Shown piece by piece: positions 45,006 through 54,243 of a stretch of DNA of 64,000 nucleotides. This DNA is from Bacteroidota bacterium (GTDB taxonomy: Bacteria > Bacteroidota > Bacteroidia > AKYH767-A > OLB10), in contig JAHEYP010000012.1 of the NCBI GenBank assembly GCA_023251535.1, positions 21,659-85,658 of the forward strand, in the 5' to 3' direction. Below the pieces are notes generated by a model. That model ran no database searches, was not told the DNA's origin, and saw only the letters and a list, made by a program, of their open reading frames with translations. Numbering within the stretch: the first letter of the stretch is position 1; the number at the start of each line of letters is the position of its first letter. A program made the position numbers and the translations under genes.

Positions 45006-46076
45006 ATGAAACAATTTGAAGAACAGTTTAAGGATGCATTCGACGGTTTTGAACCGGAGGTGGATCCTTCTGTATGGGCAAATGTGAGTAATGCTATTTC
45101 TTCACCTGCTCCAGCGGCGGCAGCGTCTAGCGGAAGCGCAGCGGGTGGTTTTTCTGCGGTGGCAGGATGGGTGGCAGCAGCCATCACAATTGCAGCAGGG
45201 GTGTTGATTTATCATTTTGTTAGCCCTGCAGATTCTACTGTTTCTAAAGAGAATCAACCTTCAACTACGATTAGTGCTCCGGTAAATGAGTCAAATAATA
45301 CTTCAACTGAAGAAACTACTACTCAAAATTCAAATCCGGTAGCTCAACAAAGAGCTGGAAATCAATCGGTAACTGAATTATCTGAAGTGCAAAAACCAGC
45401 TGTGGCTCCGGTGGCGGTTGAAGAAAGCCAAAAAGTGGTTAACAGCGAAAGCCATGCCACAACAGTATCGGCACCCGAACCTGCAAAACATGAAAATGCT
45501 GTTGCACCGAAAAACACCGAAAAAGCTGAAAATTCATCCAATTTTGCTCCAAATCCGGTGAAAAACACCGAAAATCAGGTCGAAAATGCGATAAATCCGG
45601 TTTTAATTGCTTCTTCACATTGCGGGTTTGCGCCACTTTCGGTAACTTTTATGTTGAATAGTAATCTCAAAACCGATTTCAACTTTGGCGACGGTAATGT
45701 GGCCTTTAAAACGAATTCAATTACACATAAATACGAGAATTCAGGACGTTACACTATTACTTGTGAAGTAAACGGTAAGCAGTTAACTACTGAAGTAGAA
45801 GTACTTGGGCAACTAGGTACGGCATTTAGTCCGAATGGCGACGGTATCAACGATATCTTCAATTTCGGAGGCAACGATGTAGAAAAAGTAGAAGTAAGAG
45901 TTTACAACCGATTCGGTAAAACTATCTTCACTGGCTCAGGAAGTAATCCTGGCTGGGATGGAAATTTATCTGATGGCTCAAAAGCTGAGTCAGGTACCTA
46001 CTTTTATGATATCTTTGCCACCTCTGTCGGGGGCACCGACTTCAAGCAAAAAGGAACAATCAATCTATTCCGATAA
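45006..46076 (+). CDS. Membrane anti-sigma-like protein ending in PKD and T9SS type B sorting domains
   Basis: A 356-residue protein with an unusual layout. Residues 1-48 are polar with no signal peptide (EEQFKDAFDGFEPEVDPSVW is like the N-terminal segment of single-pass anti-sigma factors). A membrane helix follows at about 50-71 (GWVAAAITIAAGVLIYHFV). Residues 72-205 are low-complexity Ser/Thr/Asn/Glu-rich linker, including two NTE(K/N) repeats. A PKD-like domain (about 206-265, FNFGDGNVAFK) and a full type B CTD (about 269-356, LGTAFSPNGDGINDIFNFGG to INLFR) end it. Placed 2 bases after an ECF sigma gene it is probably the anti-sigma factor; its periplasmic CTD could be gripped by T9SS. 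Direct proof is lacking. Confidence 0.75.
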   Translation: MKQFEEQFKDAFDGFEPEVDPSVWANVSNAISSPAPAAAASSGSAAGGFSAVAGWVAAAITIAAGVLIYHFVSPADSTVSKENQPSTTISAPVNESNNTSTEETTTQNSNPVAQQRAGNQSVTELSEVQKPAVAPVAVEESQKVVNSESHATTVSAPEPAKHENAVAPKNTEKAENSSNFAPNPVKNTENQVENAINPVLIASSHCGFAPLSVTFMLNSNLKTDFNFGDGNVAFKTNSITHKYENSGRYTITCEVNGKQLTTEVEVLGQLGTAFSPNGDGINDIFNFGGNDVEKVEVRVYNRFGKTIFTGSGSNPGWDGNLSDGSKAESGTYFYDIFATSVGGTDFKQKGTINLFR

Positions 46077-46105
46077 TCAACCAACACCAAACAGATTTAA
46101 TAAAC

Positions 46106-49100
46106 ATGAAAAAACTGTTTACTCTTCTCCTCCTTACGGTCATGGCATTAGCCTTTGCACCACAGGAGTCTAAAGCGAGTCACCTTGCAGGGGCTGACTT
46201 AACGTACACTTACACAGGAACACCGAATACATATTTGTTCCACTTGGTAGTGTATCGCGACTGCTCAGGTATCCCTGTCGATGGCAGCTACCCATTATGT
46301 TATTCTTCAGCATCATTAGGTATCAGCGCTACATTCGACGTGACGCAAACCAACGTAATCGTTGTACCTCAATCTCCATGTGTATCATTCCCGGCAAATA
46401 ACTGCCCGGGCGGACAAGGTGATATTGAACAGTACTCTTACGAAGGTACAATCACACTTCCTGGAAATGCTAACGACTGGAAAATCTCTTGGGAGAGTAA
46501 TGCCAGAAATGGTGCTATCACTACGATCGTAGGTGCCGGTGGTTTTTCTCTTTATGTAGATGCATATTTAGATAATATCGCTGCTCCAACAAATAACTCT
46601 CCTCAGTTCTTAGGATTAGCTTACTCACGTTTCTGTGTGGGTAATATTTTCTTCTATGATCAAGGAGCTTTCGATGCTGACGGTGACTCATTACACTTCT
46701 CTTTAGTTGATGCATTATCAACTTCAAGCTTTGGTGCTTGCCCTTCAACATCAGTTCCATTAACATATCAGACTGGTTACTCAGCTACTGTACCTTTATC
46801 TTCATCTATTCCTGTTACAATCGACGGTAATACAGGTGTAATTAACTTCGTACCTAATCAGGTACAAGTAGGTGTTATCGCTGTATTGGTTGAAGAATTC
46901 CGTAATGGAGTTCAAATCGGATCTGTGCGTCGTGATATTCAGATTAATATCATCTCACAATGTAATGCAATTAATCCTTCGTTCTTGAATTCAACTTTGA
47001 CTTCAACACCGGGCGGAATTTTGTTATCGAATTGTAATGAGCATAAAGTAATTCTTGTATTTGATACTACTTTCCAATGCGGTTCTGCGGTTCCTACCGA
47101 CTTCCGTTCATTTGGCCCTTTTGGTGTTCCAAATCCTGTAATTGCAGTTAACCCTCTTAATTGCCAAGGTGGTCTAACAGATTCTATCGAAGTTACTTTC
47201 CTAAATCCATTATCAGTAGGTCAAACGAAAGTTTGGGTGAAACGTGGATTCGACGGAAATACATTGTTATCGGAGTGTGGATCTGAACTAGTTGAAGGAG
47301 CTGATACGGTTAACGTGTTCGTTCAAGTGGATGCTAGTACTTTATTCCCAGTTAACGATTCGTTGAATTGTATCTTCAATACATTCACAGTTGATTTATC
47401 TGATAGCGTTTATTGCTTCTCTATTGCTGCTGATGGTTCTGACTTCCAGTTAGTAGATGGTGCCGGAAATAACTTCCCTATTGCTTCTGCTTATGGAAAT
47501 TGCAACGGTAATACATTAAAATCTCTTAGTGTAACTATCAATATGGCTAGTAACGTAAGTTCTACCGGTCCTGTTTATTTATTAATCAATAACGGTGGTT
47601 CTACTGACGGAAATACATTAGCAGATGATTGCGGTGTGTTCTATGTAAACTTAGATACATTAGCAGTATTCGGTGTAAATAATAAAATTGCTGTTGACTT
47701 AGGTTCTGATCAAAGTTTATGTTCTAATCAACCACTTCCAACTTTAAATAGTGGATGGGCTGGTTTAACTAACCAATGGTATGATCAAAGCGGTGCAATT
47801 TCAGGTGCTACCAATGATACTTATGCAGTAAATGGTGAAGGAACTTTCGTTGTAACTGTTAATAATGGCCCAGGATGTTCAGGTTCTGATACAATCGTTG
47901 TAGATGTAACTCCTGTTCCAGTTGATAATTTCCCTACTGATATCACGCAGTGTATTAATGATCCATTGCCTACATTAGATGCAGGTAACCCTGGCGCTAC
48001 ATACCAATGGTATGCAAATGGTACTATCATTACTGGTGCTACTTCTCAAACGTATGCTCCAACAGTTGCAGGTACATACAGCGTTACAGTTGATAACGGC
48101 AATGCAAATTGTATCGGAAACTTCGATGTTGTAATCACTACAGTTAGCCAATACAATGTTACATTAACTAACCAAAGTATTTGCGCTAATGGTTCTTACC
48201 CTCTTCTTGATGCTGGTAATCCTGGTGCTTCTTACCAATGGAATTTAAACGGTTCTGCTATCAGTGGAGCAACGGCTCAAACTTACCAAACTACTCAAGG
48301 TGGTACTTATAGCGTAACTGTAGGTGCAGGTGCTTGCGCAGGAACAGGTTCAATGAATCTTACTGTAACAGCTCTTCCTGTGGTAACTCTTAGCAATGCT
48401 ACTATTTGCGACTACGATCCAATCGGATCATTAGATGCAGGTAATGCAGGTGCTTCTTACCAATGGTATCAAAATGGTACTGCAATCGGTGGTGCTACTT
48501 CTCAAAACTACACTCCAACTGCTGCAGGTACTTACAGCGTTGATGTAACTAATAATGGTTGTACTTCTAACGGAAGTATGGCGTTAACAATTAACCCTGC
48601 TCCGGTATTCTCTATCGCAGATACTAATATCTGTAACGACGGTAGCGCAATTATCGATCCTCTTGTAACAGGCGATTCTTATGCTTGGTCAACAGGTGCA
48701 ACCACTCAAACACTTACAACTTCTGCTGCTGGTACTTATACTTTAACAATTACTGCTGCAGGTTGTACTTATACTAAGAGCGCTAACGTAGTAGTATTCA
48801 ACTACCCTGTTGCTCCAACTGTAGCTTGTAACCCAGGAACAGGTGCTTTCAAATATATTTACACATGGTCTGCTATCGCAGGTGCTGTAAGTTATGAAGT
48901 TACTGAAGACGGTGGCGCTACTTGGATCCCAGCTAATACTCCTAGCGGTTCTGAAACACACGGAACTACTAATGCTATCGCTGATTTCGCGGTAAGAGCA
49001 ATCGGTGGAGGTCTTTGTAAAATTGGTGCTGCTTCTGAGCCTACTGCTTGTGAAGTAACAATTCCTAACATCATCTCTCCGAATAATGACGGGAAAAATG

Positions 49101-49312
49101 ATGTGTTTACAATCAATAATATCGAACAATATCCTGGTAACACAGTTCAAATCTTTAACCGTTGGGGTAAAGAAGTGTACTCTGCTGATGGATATAACAA
49201 TGCTGATAAGAAATTCGTTGGTACTGACTGTCCTGATGGCGTTTACTTCGTAATCGTTATCCTTGGCGACGGTACTCCAGCTAAAACTTCAACATTGACT
49301 ATCACGAGATAA
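46106..49312 (+). CDS. Large Ig-like repeat surface protein with T9SS type B sorting domain
   Basis: A 1068-residue exported protein (signal peptide 1-24, ending SKA). The N-terminal half (about 25-530) has Cys-rich beta domains (DADGDSLHFSLVDALSTSSF resembles cadherin-like edges). Four or more Ig-like repeats of about 75-85 residues follow (LDAGNPGATYQWYANGT, LDAGNPGASYQWNLNGS, LDAGNAGASYQWYQNGT). The end is a type B CTD (IISPNNDGKNDVFTINNIEQ to TLTITR). Codons are strongly biased (CGT for Arg, GGT for Gly, TTA for Leu), unlike the adhesins at 15404-22630, suggesting very high expression. It lies 29 bases after the anti-sigma-like gene, so it is the likely output of that sigma operon. Confidence 0.88.
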   Translation: MKKLFTLLLLTVMALAFAPQESKASHLAGADLTYTYTGTPNTYLFHLVVYRDCSGIPVDGSYPLCYSSASLGISATFDVTQTNVIVVPQSPCVSFPANNCPGGQGDIEQYSYEGTITLPGNANDWKISWESNARNGAITTIVGAGGFSLYVDAYLDNIAAPTNNSPQFLGLAYSRFCVGNIFFYDQGAFDADGDSLHFSLVDALSTSSFGACPSTSVPLTYQTGYSATVPLSSSIPVTIDGNTGVINFVPNQVQVGVIAVLVEEFRNGVQIGSVRRDIQINIISQCNAINPSFLNSTLTSTPGGILLSNCNEHKVILVFDTTFQCGSAVPTDFRSFGPFGVPNPVIAVNPLNCQGGLTDSIEVTFLNPLSVGQTKVWVKRGFDGNTLLSECGSELVEGADTVNVFVQVDASTLFPVNDSLNCIFNTFTVDLSDSVYCFSIAADGSDFQLVDGAGNNFPIASAYGNCNGNTLKSLSVTINMASNVSSTGPVYLLINNGGSTDGNTLADDCGVFYVNLDTLAVFGVNNKIAVDLGSDQSLCSNQPLPTLNSGWAGLTNQWYDQSGAISGATNDTYAVNGEGTFVVTVNNGPGCSGSDTIVVDVTPVPVDNFPTDITQCINDPLPTLDAGNPGATYQWYANGTIITGATSQTYAPTVAGTYSVTVDNGNANCIGNFDVVITTVSQYNVTLTNQSICANGSYPLLDAGNPGASYQWNLNGSAISGATAQTYQTTQGGTYSVTVGAGACAGTGSMNLTVTALPVVTLSNATICDYDPIGSLDAGNAGASYQWYQNGTAIGGATSQNYTPTAAGTYSVDVTNNGCTSNGSMALTINPAPVFSIADTNICNDGSAIIDPLVTGDSYAWSTGATTQTLTTSAAGTYTLTITAAGCTYTKSANVVVFNYPVAPTVACNPGTGAFKYIYTWSAIAGAVSYEVTEDGGATWIPANTPSGSETHGTTNAIADFAVRAIGGGLCKIGAASEPTACEVTIPNIISPNNDGKNDVFTINNIEQYPGNTVQIFNRWGKEVYSADGYNNADKKFVGTDCPDGVYFVIVILGDGTPAKTSTLTITR

Positions 49313-49340
49313 TTTCAGTAAAGCCAAACTTTATAGTGAG

Positions 49341-49372
49341 AAGCCCCAATCGAAAGATTGGGGCTTTCTTTT
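49341..49372 (+). terminator. Intrinsic terminator of the surface-protein operon
   Basis: An 11-bp perfect stem (49341-49351 with 49356-49366), a GAAA tetraloop and the tail TCTTTTTT, 28 bases past the stop of the large surface protein. A strong terminator fits a highly expressed gene. Confidence 0.9.
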
Positions 49373-49462
49373 TTCAATCCATTATAAATGTGATATTTGT
49401 ACTCGATTACCCGAACTTCTTCGGGGCTAATTCGTTTAATGAATAAGTACTAAATTCCAGTT

Positions 49463-50419
49463 ATGAAAGTTACGGATCACCTTCGCAATGCCAATGGCAA
49501 AACTTTGTTCTCTATCGAAATCCTTCCCCCACTAAAAGGTAAGGGCATGAATGATATCTACAAAGCTATCGATCCCCTAATGGAGTTTAAACCCAGCTTT
49601 ATCGATGTTACGTATCACCGCGAAGAGTACGTTTACAAAAAACGTAACGACGGATTGCTCGAAAAGAAATCAGTTCGTAAACGCCCTGGTACAGTTGGTA
49701 TTTGTGCCGGTATCATGACAAAATATAACGTTGACGCAGTACCGCATATCATTTGTGGAGGTTTCAGTAAAGATGAAACTGAAAATGCATTGATAGATCT
49801 TTCTTTCCTTGGTATCGATAATGTTTTATTATTACGTGGCGATTCAATCAAAAGCGAAGGCTCTTTCAAACCTGAACCTAATGGTAACGCATATGCCCTC
49901 GATTTAGTTGAGCAGGTGGTGAACATGAATCGTGGTGTTTATCTCGATGATGAACTCGAAGATGTATCAAGTACAAATTTCTGTATCGGTATCGCAGGTT
50001 ACCCCGAAAAACATTTCGAAGCTCCTAACTTAAAAACTGATCTTAAATACTTAAAGGCAAAAGTTGATGCCGGTGCCGATTATATCGTTACGCAAATGTT
50101 CTACGATAATTCTAAGTATTTTGAGTTTGTTGACCTATGCCGCGAAAACGGAATCAATGTGCCGATTATTCCCGGTATCAAAATCATGACGACTAAGAAG
50201 CAATTAAATATTCTCCCTAGTATTTTTCATATCGATATTCCTGATGCGCTCGCTGAAGCGGTAGAGAAGGCTAAAACTTCAGATCAAGTTAAAGAGATTG
50301 GAGTGGAATGGGCTATTCAACAATGTAAAGAGTTGGTGGCTGCGAAAGTTCCTTGCTTGCATTTCTATACAATGGGAAATCCCGATACTTGTAAACGTGT
50401 AGCAGAAAAAGTATTGTAA
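49463..50419 (+). CDS. metF: 5,10-methylenetetrahydrofolate reductase
   Basis: A 318-residue TIM-barrel flavoenzyme that makes methyl-tetrahydrofolate for methionine synthesis. The N-terminal FSIEILPPLKGKG with the catalytic Glu, SFIDVTYHREE, the LLLRGDS segment and DAGADYIVTQMFYDN, all typical of MetF, are visible, and the length fits. It is followed by a small ArsC-like gene after 24 bases. Confidence 0.95.
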   Translation: MKVTDHLRNANGKTLFSIEILPPLKGKGMNDIYKAIDPLMEFKPSFIDVTYHREEYVYKKRNDGLLEKKSVRKRPGTVGICAGIMTKYNVDAVPHIICGGFSKDETENALIDLSFLGIDNVLLLRGDSIKSEGSFKPEPNGNAYALDLVEQVVNMNRGVYLDDELEDVSSTNFCIGIAGYPEKHFEAPNLKTDLKYLKAKVDAGADYIVTQMFYDNSKYFEFVDLCRENGINVPIIPGIKIMTTKKQLNILPSIFHIDIPDALAEAVEKAKTSDQVKEIGVEWAIQQCKELVAAKVPCLHFYTMGNPDTCKRVAEKVL

Positions 50420-50443
50420 TTCTATTCTTGCATTTCTCTCCCA

Positions 50444-50800
50444 ATGAAAATAATTTTTTACTTGAGTACTTGCGATACGTGTAAACGTATCCTCGATGAA
50501 ATTAAACCGGGTCCCGATGTGGTATTGCAAGATATTAAAACAAATCCCGCTACACCGGATCAATTAGAGCTGATGAAAAATTTGGCAGGCTCTTATCAGA
50601 GTTTGTTTAGTAAAGTAGCTCGTAAGTTTCGCGCAATGGGATTGCATGAGATGCAATTGAAGGAGTCAGATTATAAAAGATATCTTTCAATCGAATATAC
50701 GTTCTTAAAACGTCCTGTTACGATTGTAGGGAATAAAATATTTATCGGTAATTCCGATAAGGCGGTGGCCAATGCCAAACAGGCTATCCATGAAGGATAA
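50444..50800 (+). CDS. ArsC/Spx-family thioredoxin-fold protein
   Basis: A 118-residue protein with an N-terminal CxxC (STCDTCKRILDE, Cys10 and Cys13) and the ArsC-family layout: LKESDYKRYL in the middle, and the FLKRPVTIVGNKIFIG strand-turn near the end, which carries the cis-Pro. The arsenate reductase activity is not assured; many members are of unknown function. Its end overlaps the next gene, which suggests coupling with the EamA permease. Confidence 0.85.
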   Translation: MKIIFYLSTCDTCKRILDEIKPGPDVVLQDIKTNPATPDQLELMKNLAGSYQSLFSKVARKFRAMGLHEMQLKESDYKRYLSIEYTFLKRPVTIVGNKIFIGNSDKAVANAKQAIHEG

Positions 50801-51689
50801 TTTTAAAGCTCATCTTTCTGTTTTAGTTGCCAATATTATTTACGGCGCTAATTATTCTATTGCTAAGCTGGTTATGCCGGCGTTTATTCAGCCCTTCGGA
50901 TTTATTCTGATTCGAGTAGGAGTCTCTGCGATCTTGTTTTTTTTGATGAGCCGATTCTTTGTTACTGAAAAGATTGATCCCGCAGATCGTAAACGTTTAA
51001 TTCTTTGTGCTGTATTCGGAATAGCTACTAATCAATTGTTGTTTTTTAAGGGATTGTCGCTTACTTCTCCTATTAACTCAGGATTAATAATGGTTACGAA
51101 TCCGCTGTTCGTGTTGATTCTTTCTGGTATCTTCTTACATGAGAAAATAGGATGGAAGAGAATAGTGGGAATAGTGAGCGGTATTCTTGGTGCAGTCATT
51201 TTGATCGTTTATGGAAATCGTCATTCAGGTTCTGTGAGTAATCCCCTCGGCGATTTGTTCATCATGCTTAATTCTTTGTCGTATGCAGTGTATCTGGTTA
51301 TGACAAAGCCCCTCATGTATAAATATCACCCTGTCACCATTATGAAATATGTTTTTGTGTCGGGCGCATTCATGGTTTTTCCATTTGGGTTTGGCGATTT
51401 CATGCAAATCAATTGGGCAAGTTTTACAGGAACAATTTGGGCCGCTACTTTTTTTGTGGTGATAGGAACTACCTTCTTCGCTTATCTTTTCAATACCCTC
51501 GCACTTCGATCACTTAGTCCTGGTGTGGTTAGTGTGTACATTTACTTGCAACCCGTCATGGCGGCAGGATTTGCAATGTTATTGGGTAAAGACCAACCTT
51601 CCATCGTACATCTCATTTCGGCCATCTTTATTTTCGCCGGAGTGTATTTGACAACGGCTTCGGGGCAAAGGAAGATGGTGGAGGGATGA
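50790..51689 (+). CDS. EamA/DMT-superfamily permease
   Basis: A 299-residue protein with ten predicted membrane segments in two EamA repeats of five (the second starts near SNPLGDLFIMLNSLSYAVYL). I start at the ATG at 50790 (MKDNFKAHLSVL), which overlaps the ArsC-like gene by 11 bases; the ATG at 50772 adds six residues. The substrate of such drug/metabolite permeases cannot be told from sequence; amino-acid or nucleoside export is common. Confidence 0.88.
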   Translation: MKDNFKAHLSVLVANIIYGANYSIAKLVMPAFIQPFGFILIRVGVSAILFFLMSRFFVTEKIDPADRKRLILCAVFGIATNQLLFFKGLSLTSPINSGLIMVTNPLFVLILSGIFLHEKIGWKRIVGIVSGILGAVILIVYGNRHSGSVSNPLGDLFIMLNSLSYAVYLVMTKPLMYKYHPVTIMKYVFVSGAFMVFPFGFGDFMQINWASFTGTIWAATFFVVIGTTFFAYLFNTLALRSLSPGVVSVYIYLQPVMAAGFAMLLGKDQPSIVHLISAIFIFAGVYLTTASGQRKMVEG

Positions 51690-51777
51690 AAGATTGATGA
51701 TGTATGGTACAGACTGCAAGATGAAAGATGCAGGGTTCAAGATTTTTGATCCTGGTTTAAATTAAATACCAAATAAG

Positions 51778-51879
51778 AGCCAAAATTGTGTAACAATATC
51801 TGTGTCCTATTATTCTCGGCTTCGCCGCCTCCGTGTCCTCTGTGAAAAGCGACGCGCCTTGGTGTTCTCTGTGTTTAAA
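51778..51879 (+). repeat. 102-bp intergenic direct repeat, copy 1
   Basis: It matches 51975-52076 with 7 mismatches over 102 bases by hand count. It contains a short GC hairpin (CGGC-TTC-GCCG) in the TCTCGGCTTCGCCGCC stretch. The whole gap 51690-52127 has no gene; besides the two copies it holds a diverged, inverted GTG-rich segment (about 51892-51935). Confidence 0.88.
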
Positions 51880-51974
51880 GAAATCTAATTTAACCACAAA
51901 GACCACTAAGATCTCACAAAGACCACAGAGATATTACCTATAATTATTTTGTTTCTATAGCAGTAGACAATGGA

Positions 51975-52076
51975 AGCCAAAATTGCGTAGCAATATCTGA
52001 GTCCTATTATTCTCGGCTTCGCCGCCTCCGTGTCCTCTGTGAAAAGCGACGCGCCTTCGTGCCCTCCGTGTTTAAA
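51975..52076 (+). repeat. 102-bp intergenic direct repeat, copy 2
   Basis: Second copy, offset by 197 bases from the first. It ends 24 bases before the -7 element of the yicC operon. The central 60 bases (TCCTATTATTCTC to GCGACGCGCCTT) are identical in both copies. Confidence 0.88.
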
Positions 52077-52100
52077 TAAATTTTGTTTCGATTTTTGCCT

Positions 52101-52108
52101 TACATTTG
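52101..52108 (+). promoter_or_regulatory. -7 element TACATTTG of the yicC-gmk-nadD operon
   Basis: An exact TAnnTTTG match ending 19 bases before the ATG at 52128; this rules against the in-frame upstream start at 52083. Confidence 0.6.
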
Positions 52109-52127
52109 TCCTCTCTTTCAATACACT

Positions 52128-53000
52128 ATGTTAAAATCAATGACCGGTTATGGTAATGCTAAAGGTTCCGTAGGAGCACAGGCAGTTACCGTAGAGATTC
52201 GTTCTCTCAACAGTAAGTTTCTTGAACTAAATGTGCGTATGCCCATGCAGTTTCGTGATAAGGAGTTGGAGATTCGTGCCGACCTCGGAAAATTACTCGA
52301 AAGAGGGAAGGCTGATTTAAACATCAGTATCGATAATAATGAAATGGCGAAACGAAGTACCGTGAATAAAGAAATTTTCATGGCTTATTTTGAAGAGTTG
52401 AAAGCCTTATCGAGCGATGCCGGTATTCAAGATAATAATATGCTTGATACGATTTTAAAATTACCTGCTGTATTGAATTCAGAGAAATCGGAAATGGATG
52501 AGGAGCAATGGAAACAGTTGAAAGGATTAGTTCAACAGGCCGTTACTCAGTTTAATTTATTCCGTTCGAATGAAGGTGGAGTTTTAGAGAAAGATATCAT
52601 TAATCGTATTAATGCTATCGTTAATTCAATTCCTGTTTTAGAAGAGCACGAACAGTTGCGTATCGATAATGTTCGTCAGCGTTTGTTTAAGGCAATTACT
52701 GAATTGAAAGATCAAGCGAACGTTGATAATAATCGCTTTGAACAAGAGTTGATTTATTATATCGAAAAACTCGATATCACAGAGGAGAAAGTGCGTTTGA
52801 AAAGCCACTGCGATTATTTTTTGCAAACCATTAATTCTTCTGAAGCTAATGGTAAAAAATTGGGATTCATCGCTCAGGAAATCGGACGTGAAATAAATAC
52901 GATTGGTTCAAAAGCGAACGATGCGCAAATGCAACGAACGGTTGTGGAAATGAAAGATGAATTGGAAAAATTAAAGGAGCAACTCGCGAATATATTGTGA
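52128..53000 (+). CDS. yicC: YicC family endoribonuclease-like protein
   Basis: A 290-residue protein. The N-terminal MLKSMTGYGNAKG signature, the EIRSLNSKFLELNVRMP segment and the C-terminal KSHCDYFLQTINSSEANGKK / LGFIAQEIGREINTIGSKAN regions are typical of the YicC family (YicC-like N domain plus DUF1732). E. coli YicC has been tied to RNA turnover. Its stop overlaps the gmk start by 4 bases, a conserved yicC-gmk order. Confidence 0.93.
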   Translation: MLKSMTGYGNAKGSVGAQAVTVEIRSLNSKFLELNVRMPMQFRDKELEIRADLGKLLERGKADLNISIDNNEMAKRSTVNKEIFMAYFEELKALSSDAGIQDNNMLDTILKLPAVLNSEKSEMDEEQWKQLKGLVQQAVTQFNLFRSNEGGVLEKDIINRINAIVNSIPVLEEHEQLRIDNVRQRLFKAITELKDQANVDNNRFEQELIYYIEKLDITEEKVRLKSHCDYFLQTINSSEANGKKLGFIAQEIGREINTIGSKANDAQMQRTVVEMKDELEKLKEQLANIL

Positions 53001-53608
53001 AAATTAATCCGAATTTCCGTCATAAATTGGTTCTCTTTTGCGGACCATCAGGCAGTGGAAAAACAACCATCGTTCATCACCTCCTGAAAAAATTTCCGAT
53101 GATGCGTTTCAGCACTTCTGCTACTACGCGTGAGAAACGTCCTAATGAAACCGATGGTGTCGATTATCATTTTTTATCTCCCGACGAGTTTCGTACACGT
53201 ATCGCAAACGATGAATTCTTAGAGTGGGAAGAGGTTTATAAAGATCGCTACTACGGAACGTTGAAGTCGGAGGTTGATAAGATCTTGAATGAAGGTTTTG
53301 TTGCGCTCTTCGATGTTGATGTGGTTGGCGGATTAAGCATTCGTAAACAATACGGTCGTCAGTTGCTCGATGTTTTTGTAATGCCTCCTTCAGTCGATGA
53401 GCTGCATAAACGTTTGGTGGCACGCGCTACTGAAAGTGAAGAGTCGTTGCGTAAACGTCTCGATAAAGCAGAGAGTGAAATGCATTATGCGTATCAGTTT
53501 AACTCTATTATCGTGAATACTGTTTTGCAAAATGCTATCGAGGAAGCGGAGATGAAGGTGAATACTTTCTTAGAGGATGAAATTCCTGATCCCGACGATT
53601 TCGAGTAA
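52997..53608 (+). CDS. gmk: Guanylate kinase
   Basis: A 203-residue P-loop kinase that phosphorylates GMP. The P-loop is LFCGPSGSGKTTIVH near residue 14; RFSTSATTREKRPNETDGVDYHFL is the GMP-binding region (34-57); VALFDVDVVGG carries the family Asp. The start is a GTG overlapping the yicC stop (GTGA); no closer ATG exists. Followed after 23 bases by nadD. Confidence 0.95.
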   Translation: MKINPNFRHKLVLFCGPSGSGKTTIVHHLLKKFPMMRFSTSATTREKRPNETDGVDYHFLSPDEFRTRIANDEFLEWEEVYKDRYYGTLKSEVDKILNEGFVALFDVDVVGGLSIRKQYGRQLLDVFVMPPSVDELHKRLVARATESEESLRKRLDKAESEMHYAYQFNSIIVNTVLQNAIEEAEMKVNTFLEDEIPDPDDFE

Positions 53609-53631
53609 TCATTGCTTACCTTTACAGTACT

Positions 53632-54207
53632 ATGAAAGTCGGTTTATATTTCGGTTCGTTTAATCCTATTCATAATGGTCATCTGATCATCGCTAATTAT
53701 TTAGCAGAGTTTTCCGATATCGAACAGGTGTGGATGGTTGTTTCGCCACATAATCCGCTGAAGCCTGCAGGAAGTTTATTGCAAGATTATCAACGCTTTC
53801 ATTTAGTGGAATTAGGTATTGGCAGCTACCGAAAAATAAAGGCTTCTAAAATTGAATTTGAATTACCGCGTCCTTCTTATACGATTCATACGTTAGCGTA
53901 TTTACGAGAGAAATTTCCTCAGCACGATTTTTCATTAATCATGGGCGCCGATAATCTCGAAACTTTTCACAAGTGGAAGAATTATGAGTTGATTCTTGAA
54001 GATCACGACATTTACGTATACCCGCGACCGTTATGCGATGGAGGTCAATTTAAAGATCATCCCCGTGTAAAATGGGTGGAGGCTCCACTCATGGAAATAT
54101 CGTCTACTTTCATTCGTAACGCTATCAAAAACGGAAAAGACGTTCACTTTATGATGCCCGCAGCCGTCGCCGATTACATCGACGAAATGAACTTCTTTAA
54201 GAAATAA
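53632..54207 (+). CDS. nadD: Nicotinate-nucleotide adenylyltransferase
   Basis: A 191-residue nucleotidyltransferase that makes deamido-NAD. The ATP-binding motif GSFNPIHNGHLIIA is at residues 8-21, and the second motif MEISSTFIRNAIKNGK near 161 carries the ISSTxIR signature. It ends the yicC-gmk-nadD operon. The link to this window's kynurenine genes is that the same pathway can supply quinolinate for NAD when ACMSD is not active. Confidence 0.95.
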   Translation: MKVGLYFGSFNPIHNGHLIIANYLAEFSDIEQVWMVVSPHNPLKPAGSLLQDYQRFHLVELGIGSYRKIKASKIEFELPRPSYTIHTLAYLREKFPQHDFSLIMGADNLETFHKWKNYELILEDHDIYVYPRPLCDGGQFKDHPRVKWVEAPLMEISSTFIRNAIKNGKDVHFMMPAAVADYIDEMNFFKK

Positions 54208-54243
54208 TTTGTTCCCTAATTTACCCAAAGGGTAGAAGCTTTT

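Noticed and set aside
48743..49150. 135-residue minus-strand open frame inside the large surface protein
   Set aside because: Antisense shadow; the plus-strand T9SS domain over the same bases is certain.
51906..52121. 71-residue minus-strand open frame in the 102-bp repeat region
   Set aside because: It is made of repeat sequence and runs over the yicC promoter.
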